Assembly (NCBI GenBank): GCA_900049755.1
Contig: LT160592.1
Location: 13,682 to 76,477, forward strand
Direction of reading: 5' to 3'
Length of the DNA stretch: 62,796 bases
Source: Corynebacterium provencense
Lineage (GTDB): Bacteria; Actinomycetota; Actinomycetes; Mycobacteriales; Mycobacteriaceae
Notes under the pieces: generated by a model
The model's database searches: none
Seen by the model: only the letters and a program-made list of their open reading frames with translations
Told to the model about the DNA's origin: nothing
Part shown: one piece after another, positions 1 through 7,518 of the stretch
Position numbering within the stretch: the first letter of the stretch is position 1
Layout: every line of letters begins with the position of its first letter
Program-made: the position numbers and the translations under genes

Positions 1-11
1 CGGTCACCTCC

Positions 12-49
12 CTGTCTCTTGTCCACATCTAGCAGGGTATAGGACACAC
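12..49. other. Degenerate Tn5 mosaic-end pair (library junction adapter remnant)
   Basis: Positions 12-30 match the Tn5 mosaic end CTGTCTCTTATACACATCT at 17 of 19 bases. Positions 31-49 match its reverse complement at 13 of 19. Two mosaic ends back to back are the junction adapter of Nextera mate-pair libraries and are not expected in a natural chromosome. The stop codon and last residues of the DUF3159 gene lie inside this segment. Its place at the very start of the window suggests a contig edge or a bad join. Confidence 0.75.
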
Positions 50-661
50 GTCTCCGGCACGCTCGGCCCGCCCGGCGGTACGTACCGCCCACACGGTGAC
101 GAGCACCACCACCGCTGTCAGCGGAAGGCCCATGACGATCCGTGTGACGCCGAGCGCGCCGACCGAGTCGTCCTGGTTGTACAGCCACTGCTGGACGATG
201 AATCTGGCGAAGAAGACGAGCGCCCAGGCCAGGGTGGCCACCGTGTAGGCCCGGATGCCGGTCCGGCTACTCCGCCACCGCTGGGGTTGGCCGTTGATCC
301 CGTGCCAGATGACCCCCACCAGGGGCCAGCGCACCAGGGTGGAGAGTGTGAACACCACTCCGGCGACCAGTGAGTACCAGATTCCGTAGGCGAAGTAGCC
401 TTTCGCGTCGCCGGTGAGCCACGCGATCACCGCGCACAGGCCCACTCCCAGCAGACCGGACACCGCCGGCATCAGTGTCTCCCGCCGTGCGAGACGCCAC
501 ACGAAGATGACCGCGGCGGTGGCGACGGCGGCGATGAGTGCGGGTCCGAGCCCCCAGCGTGAGTTGACCGGCACGAGGACCAGGACCGGAATCACGGTCG
601 AGATCATGCCGGAGAGCCCACCGAGCTGGTCGAGGATGCTCGGAGTTTCCCGCTGTGTCAC
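29..661 (-). CDS. DUF3159 family membrane protein, C-terminus artificial
   Basis: A polytopic membrane protein of 210 residues as read. It shows about five or six hydrophobic segments between residues 15 and 195, with the charged W-x-G-x-NGQP loop near residue 122 seen in actinobacterial DUF3159 proteins. Function is unknown. The GTG start overlaps the stop of the upstream DUF3710 gene by 4 nt (GTGA), so the two are translationally coupled. The last residues (…GDVCPIPC) are encoded by the adapter-like sequence at 12-49, so the true C-terminus is probably missing or altered. The family call comes from recalled sequence character and from synteny next to DUF3710 and dut. Confidence 0.75.
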   Translation of the reverse strand: MTQRETPSILDQLGGLSGMISTVIPVLVLVPVNSRWGLGPALIAAVATAAVIFVWRLARRETLMPAVSGLLGVGLCAVIAWLTGDAKGYFAYGIWYSLVAGVVFTLSTLVRWPLVGVIWHGINGQPQRWRSSRTGIRAYTVATLAWALVFFARFIVQQWLYNQDDSVGALGVTRIVMGLPLTAVVVLVTVWAVRTAGRAERAGDVCPIPC

Positions 662-1560
662 TCGGACTCCCCCATCTGCTGCCCGACGGTTCCGCCGGAG
701 CGGCGGCGGGCAGGTGTGCCGGGCTGTGCCGCACCGTCCTGTCCGTTCCCTGGACCTGTCTGCCGGGGAGTCTGGGTCGGCTGCCCCGGCTGGGCTGCAC
801 GGTTCTGCACCGCCCGGCGGAGTTCCTCGGCCATCGCCGTCGGGATACGGACCGGCAGTGCACTACCCGCCGGGACCGGTTCACTGCCCCGGTTGACGAA
901 TGTGCGTGAAATCACCTCGTAGGACAGTTCCGCCAGTTCATCCGAGGACGCCGCGGGACCCGCCAGAGTCATCCTCAGCATCCACCGGGGGCCGTCCACG
1001 CCGATGACCCGGACCACACCCTCCCCGACAGTACCGACAAGCTCCTCACCCCAGTCATTGCGACGCCGGGTGACCACCAGACCGTCCCGGGTCATGCCCT
1101 CGGCGAACTCGTCGATGTCCGCCTCCCACTGACCGCCGCTGCGGGGCGCCGCGAATGCGGCCGGGGTGATGCGGCCGTGGGGGGTGAGGATGTGGATCTG
1201 ACGCGGACCGTCCGCCCCCATCTCCACCTGCACCTCCGCGGTGTGCGGTACCGGGACGAGCATGGAACCGAGGTCCAGTCCACCCTTCGCGAAGTCGGAG
1301 AAGTCGAACTCCCGGTAGTCGACGGAATCTCCGTCGAAGGGCCCGAAGCTGCCACCCACGGGATCGTAGACGCCACCGTCCGTACCGGTCACCGTGGACA
1401 CTGCACCGTTCCCGCCGGTGTCCTCCCCCGTCGTCGGGGAGGCGGACGCAGCGGTGGCGTCCGCGTTCGCGGAACTGTCAGGGGATACGGTCATGTCTCC
1501 GGGACGGTCTGCCGACGTGGCGTTCTTCGCCGCGTCCTTCTTCTTTCCGAAAGGCCACAT
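658..1560 (-). CDS. DUF3710 domain-containing protein
   Basis: A soluble 300-residue protein. It opens with a basic MWPFGKKKD start, followed by a low-complexity Ala/Ser/Thr/Gly stretch (residues 10-70). A conserved globular core runs from about residue 75 to 245 and contains the Y-x-E-F-D-F and G-P-R-W-M-L-R motifs typical of DUF3710. The tail (about 250-300) is Gln/Pro/Gly-rich and looks disordered. Function is unknown; the family sits beside dut and DUF4193 in actinobacteria. It overlaps the DUF3159 gene by 4 nt and lies 161 bp downstream of dut on the same strand. Confidence 0.82.
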   Translation of the reverse strand: MWPFGKKKDAAKNATSADRPGDMTVSPDSSANADATAASASPTTGEDTGGNGAVSTVTGTDGGVYDPVGGSFGPFDGDSVDYREFDFSDFAKGGLDLGSMLVPVPHTAEVQVEMGADGPRQIHILTPHGRITPAAFAAPRSGGQWEADIDEFAEGMTRDGLVVTRRRNDWGEELVGTVGEGVVRVIGVDGPRWMLRMTLAGPAASSDELAELSYEVISRTFVNRGSEPVPAGSALPVRIPTAMAEELRRAVQNRAAQPGQPTQTPRQTGPGNGQDGAAQPGTPARRRSGGTVGQQMGESE

Positions 1561-1721
1561 GGTGGTCGGTCAACTCCTGTTCGTCGGGATGGTGGTGGCT
1601 GTCTGTGGTGTGCGGTCGGTACGGGGCCGTCGGCGGGACCGTGCGGAAGAAAACTCTGCCCGACGGTGTCCCGCCGGGGCCGCATCCTTCCCGTCCATCC
1701 TGTCCCTCCCGCCCGTGCCGG

Positions 1722-2180
1722 TCAGGAGCCTGTGGAGCCGTAGCCACCGGCACCGCGGACGGTCTCACCGAGGTCGGCGGGGTCGGAGACCTCCTCCACC
1801 TCACAGAGGCTGACCTGCTGGACCAGGAGCTGGGCGATGCGGTCACCACGGGTGACGGTCACGGGCGTCTCCGGATCCGTGTTGACCAGACAGACCTTTA
1901 TCTCCCCACGGTAGTCCGCGTCCACGGTGCCGGGGGCGTTGACGATCGACAGTCCGTGCTTCCACGCCAGCCCGCTGCGCGGGTGCACCAGTCCGACGGT
2001 GCCCACCGGCAGCGCGACCGCCAGTCCGGTGCCCACCAGTGCCCGACGACCCGGTTCCAGCACCAGGGTCTGTGCACTGTAGAGGTCAATTCCGGCGTCA
2101 GTGGGGTGGGCACGTCGCGGGAGAGGAAGCTCCCGGTCGAGGCGGAGGACGCGCAACGGGGCGTCGGGGGTCTCTGTCAT
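1722..2180 (-). CDS. dut: dUTP diphosphatase (dUTPase)
   Basis: Hydrolyses dUTP to dUMP and pyrophosphate, supplying dTMP synthesis and keeping uracil out of DNA. At 152 residues it has the normal length of a trimeric dUTPase. The family motifs are all visible: the A-G-x-D-L-Y segment near residue 30, [11 protein letters not shown], the uracil-binding [22 protein letters not shown], and the C-terminal arm [10 protein letters not shown] (Tyr for the usual Phe). A TAGACT hexamer lies 8 nt before the ATG, so the mRNA is probably leaderless. It is divergent from the DUF3093 gene. Confidence 0.97.
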   Translation of the reverse strand: MTETPDAPLRVLRLDRELPLPRRAHPTDAGIDLYSAQTLVLEPGRRALVGTGLAVALPVGTVGLVHPRSGLAWKHGLSIVNAPGTVDADYRGEIKVCLVNTDPETPVTVTRGDRIAQLLVQQVSLCEVEEVSDPADLGETVRGAGGYGSTGS

Positions 2181-2187
2181 ATCCGGC

Positions 2188-2255
2188 AGTCTACCGCCAG
2201 CCCCTCCCGGGCCGGACAGGCTGGCTGTGGTCGGAGGTCACCGTCGGGCTACACT
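2188..2255. promoter_or_regulatory. Divergent leaderless-type promoters of dut and the DUF3093 gene
   Basis: The minus strand carries TAGACT (2193 to 2188) 8 nt before the dut ATG. The plus strand carries TACACT (2250-2255) 9 nt before a GTG at 2264. Both spacings place the transcription start at or next to the start codon, as is common in corynebacteria. I see no clear -35 hexamer for either. This is inference from spacing, without transcription data. Confidence 0.5.
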
Positions 2256-2263
2256 GTGTGGTT

Positions 2264-2806
2264 GTGAACGACGCCGAACCGACAGGAGATGACGTGGCCC
2301 CGGAACCTGCACAGGAGCCCTCCGGCAACAGGGCCACCGCTCCCGCGGTCCTCTATTCCGAACGGCAGCCTGTTCCCCTGTCCTGGTGGCTGATCGGCAT
2401 CGGCGTAGCCGCACTGCTGGGATGGCAGGGGCAGATGAAGCGGGAATGGTACTGGGGCGTCATCATCGGCGTCATCGCCCTGGCCGCGGTGGTGTGGAGT
2501 CTCATCCACCTCTCCCGCAACCGCATCACCGTCGAACGCGACGACACCGGTGAAGTCTGGCTTCATGTCGGGGAGGCGTCACTGCCCCGGTCGGCGGTCT
2601 CACGCACTGTCGCCGTACCCCCGACGGCCAGACAGGCGGCCATGGGCAGACAGCTCGACCCCGCAGCCTATGTGGTCCACCGGACATGGATTCCGGCGAT
2701 GGCGATGCTGATTCTCGACGACCCTGACGACCCCACCCCGTACTGGCTGGTGTCCACCTCAGAGCCCGAGGAACTCCTCGGGGCGTTCGGCGCCCCGGTC
2801 GAGTGA
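2264..2806 (+). CDS. DUF3093 domain-containing membrane protein
   Basis: A protein of about 180 residues with an N-terminal polar stretch followed by two transmembrane helices (about residues 43-58 and 66-85). A C-terminal soluble domain follows, containing the YVVHRTWIP and DPTPYWLVSTSEPEEL segments of DUF3093. Function is unknown. The GTG at 2264 was chosen because TACACT at 2250-2255 leaves almost no leader; a GTG at 2258 is the alternative. It is divergent from dut and convergent with the DUF4193 gene, an arrangement conserved in related genera. Confidence 0.82.
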   Translation: MNDAEPTGDDVAPEPAQEPSGNRATAPAVLYSERQPVPLSWWLIGIGVAALLGWQGQMKREWYWGVIIGVIALAAVVWSLIHLSRNRITVERDDTGEVWLHVGEASLPRSAVSRTVAVPPTARQAAMGRQLDPAAYVVHRTWIPAMAMLILDDPDDPTPYWLVSTSEPEELLGAFGAPVE

Positions 2807-2963
2807 TCCGCCGGGGCGTCCACGTGGAGTGGACCCGCTAGGCAGGCGGTAGGAAGCTGGTCCGGAGTTCCGGTGGGACAGCGGAACACCCCCTGCCCCC
2901 TCATCTTCTCCACCGGAGACCTCAGGTCAGGTCACAGTGTTCAGGTCCTGCCGCCACCGGCGC

Positions 2964-3263
2964 TCAGGCGCAGTCGACGCAGACGTAGCCGCCCTCGCCG
3001 TCGTCCTCGGCGATCCGGTTACGGTGCTGGACGAGGAAGCACACCGAACAGGTGAACTCGTCGTTCTGCCGCGGGATCACCTCACCGCTGAGTTCCTCAC
3101 CGGAGAGGTCCGCCATAGGGATGTCCAGCGGCTCCACGACCTCCCCGTCGTCGGTGTCGTCGATTATCGGTTCCGCCTTCTCCGCCGCCTTGAGACCTTC
3201 GAGGGAATCGGTCTCGATCTCATCCTCCGGACGGATCCGCGGGGTGTCGTAGTCGGTCGCCAT
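2964..3263 (-). CDS. DUF4193 family zinc-ribbon-like protein
   Basis: A small acidic protein (99 residues) with a disordered first half rich in Asp/Glu. The C-terminal half carries two cysteine pairs, F-T-C-S-V-C-F and Y-V-C-V-D-C-A, the last at the extreme C-terminus, so a zinc ribbon is likely. DUF4193 is conserved in actinobacteria near dut and sigA but has no established function. A good ribosome binding site (CAGGAGG) precedes the ATG, and a TAGTAT hexamer about 110 nt upstream (minus strand, 3381-3376) is a candidate -10. Confidence 0.87.
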   Translation of the reverse strand: MATDYDTPRIRPEDEIETDSLEGLKAAEKAEPIIDDTDDGEVVEPLDIPMADLSGEELSGEVIPRQNDEFTCSVCFLVQHRNRIAEDDGEGGYVCVDCA

Positions 3264-3435
3264 GGTACTGCCTCCTGAGTCCCGGAAACGGGCATGGATC
3301 CTGTAGTGGTGTCGTGTGCACCCACCGGCGAATACGGGCTGTTCAGCACGCGACCGGCGGGGTTGTCCCGCGCATACTAAAACAGCTCGGTCCGGTTGTC
3401 ACCTCACCGTTGCCTCACCCCCGCACAATGCCCCC

Positions 3436-4389
3436 TCATCCTGTGTACGGCATCGCCGTATCAAGTACATGACCTGCAAGTTCGCTGAAAACCCCGGGGG
3501 ACGCCGCAAGTACCCCCACACCTTCGGCGTAACCGGCGGTCAGGCGAGGCATACACACCCATGCACCGGATCTCGCCGCAATGAGGGCCCCGGCGGCGTG
3601 GTCCCAGGGGCCCAGCCCGTGCTCGTAGTAGGCGTCCACTCCTCCCGACGCCACCGCGCACAGGTCCAGCGCCGCCGACCCTGCCCGGCGGATGTCCCGG
3701 ATTCCGGGAAGAAGCCGGCCCAGCAGTTCCGCCTGCCTGGTCCGTCGCTCCGCCCGGTAGGAGAAACCTGTGGCCACCAGTGCCCGCGACATGTCGGCGA
3801 GTCCGAGGTCCGGACCCGGGAGTGAGGACGCCGTGGCCGACCGCTCTCCGGCCACCACGGCAGGTCCACCCGTCCACGCCGAATACACCCTCGCCCGGAA
3901 GACATCGGCGACAGCAGCGGCAACCGGTTCACCGTCGACCACGGCCGCGACACTGACCGCCACCGCCGGGAGGCCGTAGATGAAGTTCACCGTCCCGTCG
4001 ACCGGATCGACGACCCAGGTGACCCCGCCCCCACCGGCACGTTCCCCGCCCTCTTCCCCGAGCACGGCGTCACCCGGGGCTGACTGCTCCAGCAGCCCGC
4101 GGATCAGCGCCTCACTGGAACGGTCGACCGCGGTGACCGGGTCGACCTGCGAACTCTTGGTGGACGCCACGGGAACCCGACCGTCTTCCCCTGCCACCGC
4201 TCCCCTCGTCGATCTGACGTGCCGGGCGGCGGAAGCCGCCGCCGACACCGCCGTCCGCGCGAGCTGCTCCGGGGTCCGTCCACCCGCGGCGTCCCGGTAA
4301 CCGGGCTGAGGCGTCGCCGTGGTCGCCGGGGTCAGCAGGACATGGTCGGGGAACTCCTCGGTGATCTGCACGCCACCATCGTGCCCCAC
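3436..4389 (-). CDS. Inositol monophosphatase family protein (SuhB-like)
   Basis: A Mg2+-dependent, Li+-sensitive-type phosphatase of 317 residues, likely acting on inositol-1-phosphate or a related sugar phosphate. The metal-site motifs are clear: GEEGGE, W-V-V-D-P-V-D-G-T-V-N-F and, near the C-terminus, WDHAAG. The first 35 residues are weakly conserved. The GTG start at 4389 is uncertain; a second GTG at 4371 is possible. It sits next to ppgK and sigA as suhB does in mycobacteria and corynebacteria. Exact substrate cannot be read from sequence, as several paralogues (imp, cysQ) share these motifs. Confidence 0.88.
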   Translation of the reverse strand: MGHDGGVQITEEFPDHVLLTPATTATPQPGYRDAAGGRTPEQLARTAVSAAASAARHVRSTRGAVAGEDGRVPVASTKSSQVDPVTAVDRSSEALIRGLLEQSAPGDAVLGEEGGERAGGGGVTWVVDPVDGTVNFIYGLPAVAVSVAAVVDGEPVAAAVADVFRARVYSAWTGGPAVVAGERSATASSLPGPDLGLADMSRALVATGFSYRAERRTRQAELLGRLLPGIRDIRRAGSAALDLCAVASGGVDAYYEHGLGPWDHAAGALIAARSGAWVCMPRLTAGYAEGVGVLAASPGVFSELAGHVLDTAMPYTG

Positions 4390-4470
4390 TGCCCCTCACG
4401 GTGCGACACCTGCCCGCACGGACCGACGGGGCCGGACGCGCCAGGGTGTTGTCCGGTAGCATCTCGGACC

Positions 4471-5256
4471 ATGACATCTGGGAACACTGGTTTCGGCGTC
4501 GACATCGGCGGAAGCGGTATCAAAGGGGCCCGCGTCGACCTCGACACCGGAGAGTTCATCGGCGAACGGATCAAGATCCCCACCCCGCAGCCCGCCACCC
4601 CCGACGCCGTCGCGGACATCGTCGCCGACCTGCTCGACCGGGCCGGGTGGACCGGACCGGTCGGTATCACCGTGCCCTCGGTGGTGCAGGACCAGATTGC
4701 GCGGACAGCGGCGAACATCGACCCCTCCTGGATCGGTACGGACTGTGCGGCGCTGTTCTCCGGCCGTCTCGCCGTCGGCGGCGTCCCCCGGGAGGTGGCG
4801 GTTCTCAACGACGCGGACGCCGCGGGCCTCGCCGAGGCCACCTACGGTGACCCGCGCGCAGGTGAGGGCGCTGTCCTGCTGCTGACCTTCGGTACGGGCA
4901 TCGGTTCTGCACTGCTGGTCAACGGAACCCTGTACCCGAACACCGAGCTCGGGCACCTCACCTTCGCCGGTACCGGTTCAGACCCGGTGGACGCCGAACA
5001 CTGGGCGTCCTCAGCGGTCAAGGACAGGGAGGACCTGAGTTACCGCCGGTGGGCCGGACGGGTCGACCGTGTGCTGGAGGAGTACCGGCGCATCCTGAAC
5101 CCGCAGCGTATCCTCGTCGGTGGCGGAGTTTCCCGGAAGTTCGAGAAATGGGGTCCCCACCTGACGGTCGACGTCGAGGTGATTCCCGCCGCACTCCGCA
5201 ACCGGGCCGGCATCGTCGGCGCGGCCGGGGCGGTGCGTGACGGCATCCGCCCCTGA
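4471..5256 (+). CDS. ppgK: Polyphosphate glucokinase
   Basis: Phosphorylates glucose to glucose-6-phosphate using polyphosphate (and usually ATP), giving a PTS-independent entry for glucose. The ROK-type fold is recognisable over 261 residues: phosphate loop F-G-V-D-I-G-G-S-G-I-K-G at the N-terminus, the catalytic Asp in N-D-A-D-A-A-G, and the G-T-G-I-G-S-A-L loop followed by P-N-T-E-L-G-H. The tail motif ILVGGGVSRKFEKW is typical of PpgK. The ATG at 4471 was chosen over an upstream in-frame extension because TAGCAT (4457-4462) suggests a leaderless start. It lies directly upstream of sigA. Confidence 0.93.
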   Translation: MTSGNTGFGVDIGGSGIKGARVDLDTGEFIGERIKIPTPQPATPDAVADIVADLLDRAGWTGPVGITVPSVVQDQIARTAANIDPSWIGTDCAALFSGRLAVGGVPREVAVLNDADAAGLAEATYGDPRAGEGAVLLLTFGTGIGSALLVNGTLYPNTELGHLTFAGTGSDPVDAEHWASSAVKDREDLSYRRWAGRVDRVLEEYRRILNPQRILVGGGVSRKFEKWGPHLTVDVEVIPAALRNRAGIVGAAGAVRDGIRP

Positions 5257-5285
5257 CACCTGCCGTTACCTCAGCGACACTGGGT

Positions 5286-5291
5286 TATAAT
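5286..5291 (+). promoter_or_regulatory. sigA promoter -10 element
   Basis: A perfect TATAAT about 118 nt before the sigA GTG. A poor -35 (TGCCGT at 5261-5266) lies 19 bp upstream. The implied leader is about 110 nt and holds GC-rich sequence able to fold, but no recognisable riboswitch. Confidence 0.6.
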
Positions 5292-5408
5292 AGGGGGTCG
5301 ATCGCGGTTTCAGCAGGGCCGCGGGTTCCCCCTGTGGTCCCGGCCGTGCACGCAACCCCCTGTAACCTCGTCAGTTTCCTGTCCCCGTCCCCGTAAGAAA
5401 GGTCTTCC

Positions 5409-7061
5409 GTGGCGGTCAACACCTCCCCCACCCCCGGCTCCGACAGCGGTTCCTCACCGGACCGTGCCCCGGTACGCAAGGTCGCGAAGAAGACGGCGGC
5501 GAGAAAGGCCGCCCGGACCGGGACTCGCAGGGCAGCCGCGCCGGCAGCCGTACACCCGGCACCTGCGGCCGCTCATTCAGCCACGGAGTCCACGGACTCC
5601 ACCGGGGAAGCTGCCGGAACTTCCGCAGCCGCGGGAACCACCCCGAAGAAGACCACCACCAGGAAGACAGCGGCCAAGAAAACTGCCGCGAAGAAGACCA
5701 CGGCCAGGAAGACCGCCGCCAAGAAGACAGCGGCGAAGAAGACCACGGCCAGGAAGACCGCCGCGAAGAAGACAGCGGCCGCAAAATCCACCGCAGGGAA
5801 GTCTGCGGCGGCGGCGGAGAATGCCGGGGCACCCGGGGACATCACCGAGGAGAAGATCAACGCCACCGACTCCCCTGACAGCGACTTCGACGACATCGAG
5901 GACATCACCGACATCGACGACGAGGATCTCGCCGACGACATCGAGGATGACGATCTCACGGTCGACGACATCGACGTTGACGAGGACGTCGACGGGGACG
6001 TTGACGGGGACACCACTGTCGCCGGGGACGACGACACCGACGACGATCCGGACGCCAAGGCCGCCGCCGACGGCAGCTTCGTCTGGGACGAGGACGAGTC
6101 CGCCGCCCTGCGACAGGCCCGCAAGGACGCCGAGCTCACCGCATCGGCGGACTCGGTCCGCGCCTACCTGAAGCAGATCGGCAAGGTCGCACTGCTCAAC
6201 GCCGAGCAGGAGGTGTCACTGGCCAAACGTATCGAAGCGGGTCTCTACGCCTCCTACAAGATGGAGCAGCTCAAGGAGAGCGGTGAGAAGATCTCCCCGA
6301 TGCAGCGACGGGACCTGCGGGAGATCGACCGTGACGGCAGGAAGGCGAAGAACCACCTGCTCGAGGCGAACCTCCGCCTCGTCGTCTCGCTCGCCAAGCG
6401 CTACACCGGACGCGGCATGGCGTTCCTGGACCTGATTCAGGAAGGCAACCTCGGGCTGATCCGCGCGGTGGAGAAGTTCGACTACACCAAGGGCTACAAG
6501 TTCTCCACCTACGCGACCTGGTGGATCCGTCAGGCCATCACCCGCGCAATGGCGGACCAGGCCCGCACGATCAGGATTCCGGTCCACATGGTGGAGGTCA
6601 TCAACAAGCTCGGCAGGATCCAGCGTGAGCTTCTCCAGGACCTCGGACGCGAGCCCACTCCCGAGGAACTTGCCAAGGAGATGGACATCACCGAGGACAA
6701 GGTGCTGGAGATCCAGCAGTACGCCCGCGAGCCGATCTCACTCGACCAGACCATCGGTGACGAGGGCGACAGCCAGCTCGGCGACTTCATCGAAGACTCG
6801 GAGGCCGTCGTGGCGGTCGACGCCGTGAGTTTCACCCTGCTCCAGGACCAGCTGCAGGATGTCCTTCACACCCTGTCCGACAGGGAGGCCGGGGTCGTGA
6901 AACTCCGCTTCGGGCTGACCGACGGCATGCCGCGGACCCTCGACGAGATCGGTCAGGTCTACGGCGTGACACGGGAGCGTATCCGCCAGATCGAGTCGAA
7001 GACCATGTCCAAGCTGCGTCACCCCTCCCGGTCCCAGGTACTGCGCGACTACCTCGACTGA
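5409..7061 (+). CDS. sigA: Primary RNA polymerase sigma factor SigA
   Basis: Housekeeping sigma-70 factor, 550 residues. The N-terminal third is non-conserved: a Lys/Ala/Thr-rich repeat region (about residues 79-136) resembling histone H1 or mycobacterial HupB tails, then a very acidic Asp/Glu stretch (about 155-225). The conserved core starts near residue 235 with region 1.2 ([15 protein letters not shown]). Regions 2.3-2.4 read [17 protein letters not shown] and region 4.2 ends [17 protein letters not shown]. The GTG start follows a GTAAGAAAGG ribosome site. The long basic-plus-acidic N-terminus is typical of actinobacterial principal sigma factors. Confidence 0.97.
   Translation: MAVNTSPTPGSDSGSSPDRAPVRKVAKKTAARKAARTGTRRAAAPAAVHPAPAAAHSATESTDSTGEAAGTSAAAGTTPKKTTTRKTAAKKTAAKKTTARKTAAKKTAAKKTTARKTAAKKTAAAKSTAGKSAAAAENAGAPGDITEEKINATDSPDSDFDDIEDITDIDDEDLADDIEDDDLTVDDIDVDEDVDGDVDGDTTVAGDDDTDDDPDAKAAADGSFVWDEDESAALRQARKDAELTASADSVRAYLKQIGKVALLNAEQEVSLAKRIEAGLYASYKMEQLKESGEKISPMQRRDLREIDRDGRKAKNHLLEANLRLVVSLAKRYTGRGMAFLDLIQEGNLGLIRAVEKFDYTKGYKFSTYATWWIRQAITRAMADQARTIRIPVHMVEVINKLGRIQRELLQDLGREPTPEELAKEMDITEDKVLEIQQYAREPISLDQTIGDEGDSQLGDFIEDSEAVVAVDAVSFTLLQDQLQDVLHTLSDREAGVVKLRFGLTDGMPRTLDEIGQVYGVTRERIRQIESKTMSKLRHPSRSQVLRDYLD
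5643..5815 (+). repeat. 45-bp imperfect repeat encoding Lys/Ala-rich motif in sigA
   Basis: About three copies of an imperfect 45-nt unit encode variations on [15 protein letters not shown], followed by a decayed copy rich in AAAKS/AGKS. The motif resembles the basic tails of H1-like nucleoid proteins. Slippage here would change copy number in frame, so length may vary between strains. Confidence 0.75.
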
Positions 7062-7098
7062 CGGTCACCGTGCCCGCCCCCGGCGGTCAGCCTGACCT

Positions 7099-7491
7099 TC
7101 AGCTGTTGTCGCGAAGGCAGTTCTCCGCCTGCTCCGCCGTCGTCGCCCCGCAGTCGCGGATACGGTCCTGGGCGGCATTCGTCACCATGGTGGAGGCTCC
7201 GAGCGCGAGCACCGCGACGACCACCGCAATCGCCGGATAGGTCCAGCTGATGTCCTCCACGCGCACCGCCCTGACCAGGGCCACCAGGCCGACGAGCAGC
7301 ACCACAACGGCGATCACCACACCCAGTACCGGCATCAATGCCGCAGGCAGTGACATCACCGCGAGAACCAGCGCCACCAGCCCCAGACGGCTCTGCCGCT
7401 GCGGGGGCTGCCGGAGGGGCCGCTGCGGGGGGCGGACCGGTTCGACGGGACTGTTCCTCCGGCGGCGGCCGGCACTGTCAGACGCGGGCAT
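7099..7491 (-). CDS. Small membrane protein, unknown function
   Basis: A 130-residue protein. A basic Pro/Arg/Gln-rich N-terminus (residues 1-35) is followed by three hydrophobic helices (about 36-52, 55-73, 86-104) and a short extracytoplasmic tail. The tail carries two cysteines (R-D-C-G … E-N-C-L) that could form a disulfide. I do not recognise a family. TAGTCT on the minus strand (7503 to 7498) lies 7 nt before the ATG, so the transcript is probably leaderless. It is convergent with sigA. Confidence 0.7.
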   Translation of the reverse strand: MPASDSAGRRRRNSPVEPVRPPQRPLRQPPQRQSRLGLVALVLAVMSLPAALMPVLGVVIAVVVLLVGLVALVRAVRVEDISWTYPAIAVVVAVLALGASTMVTNAAQDRIRDCGATTAEQAENCLRDNS

Positions 7492-7518
7492 GCCCCCAGA
7501 CTAGCGGACCGGTGAAGG

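Noticed and set aside
5643..5815. CRISPR-like array
   Set aside because: The repeats are contiguous, in frame and encode a Lys/Ala-rich protein segment; no spacers exist. No other array was seen.
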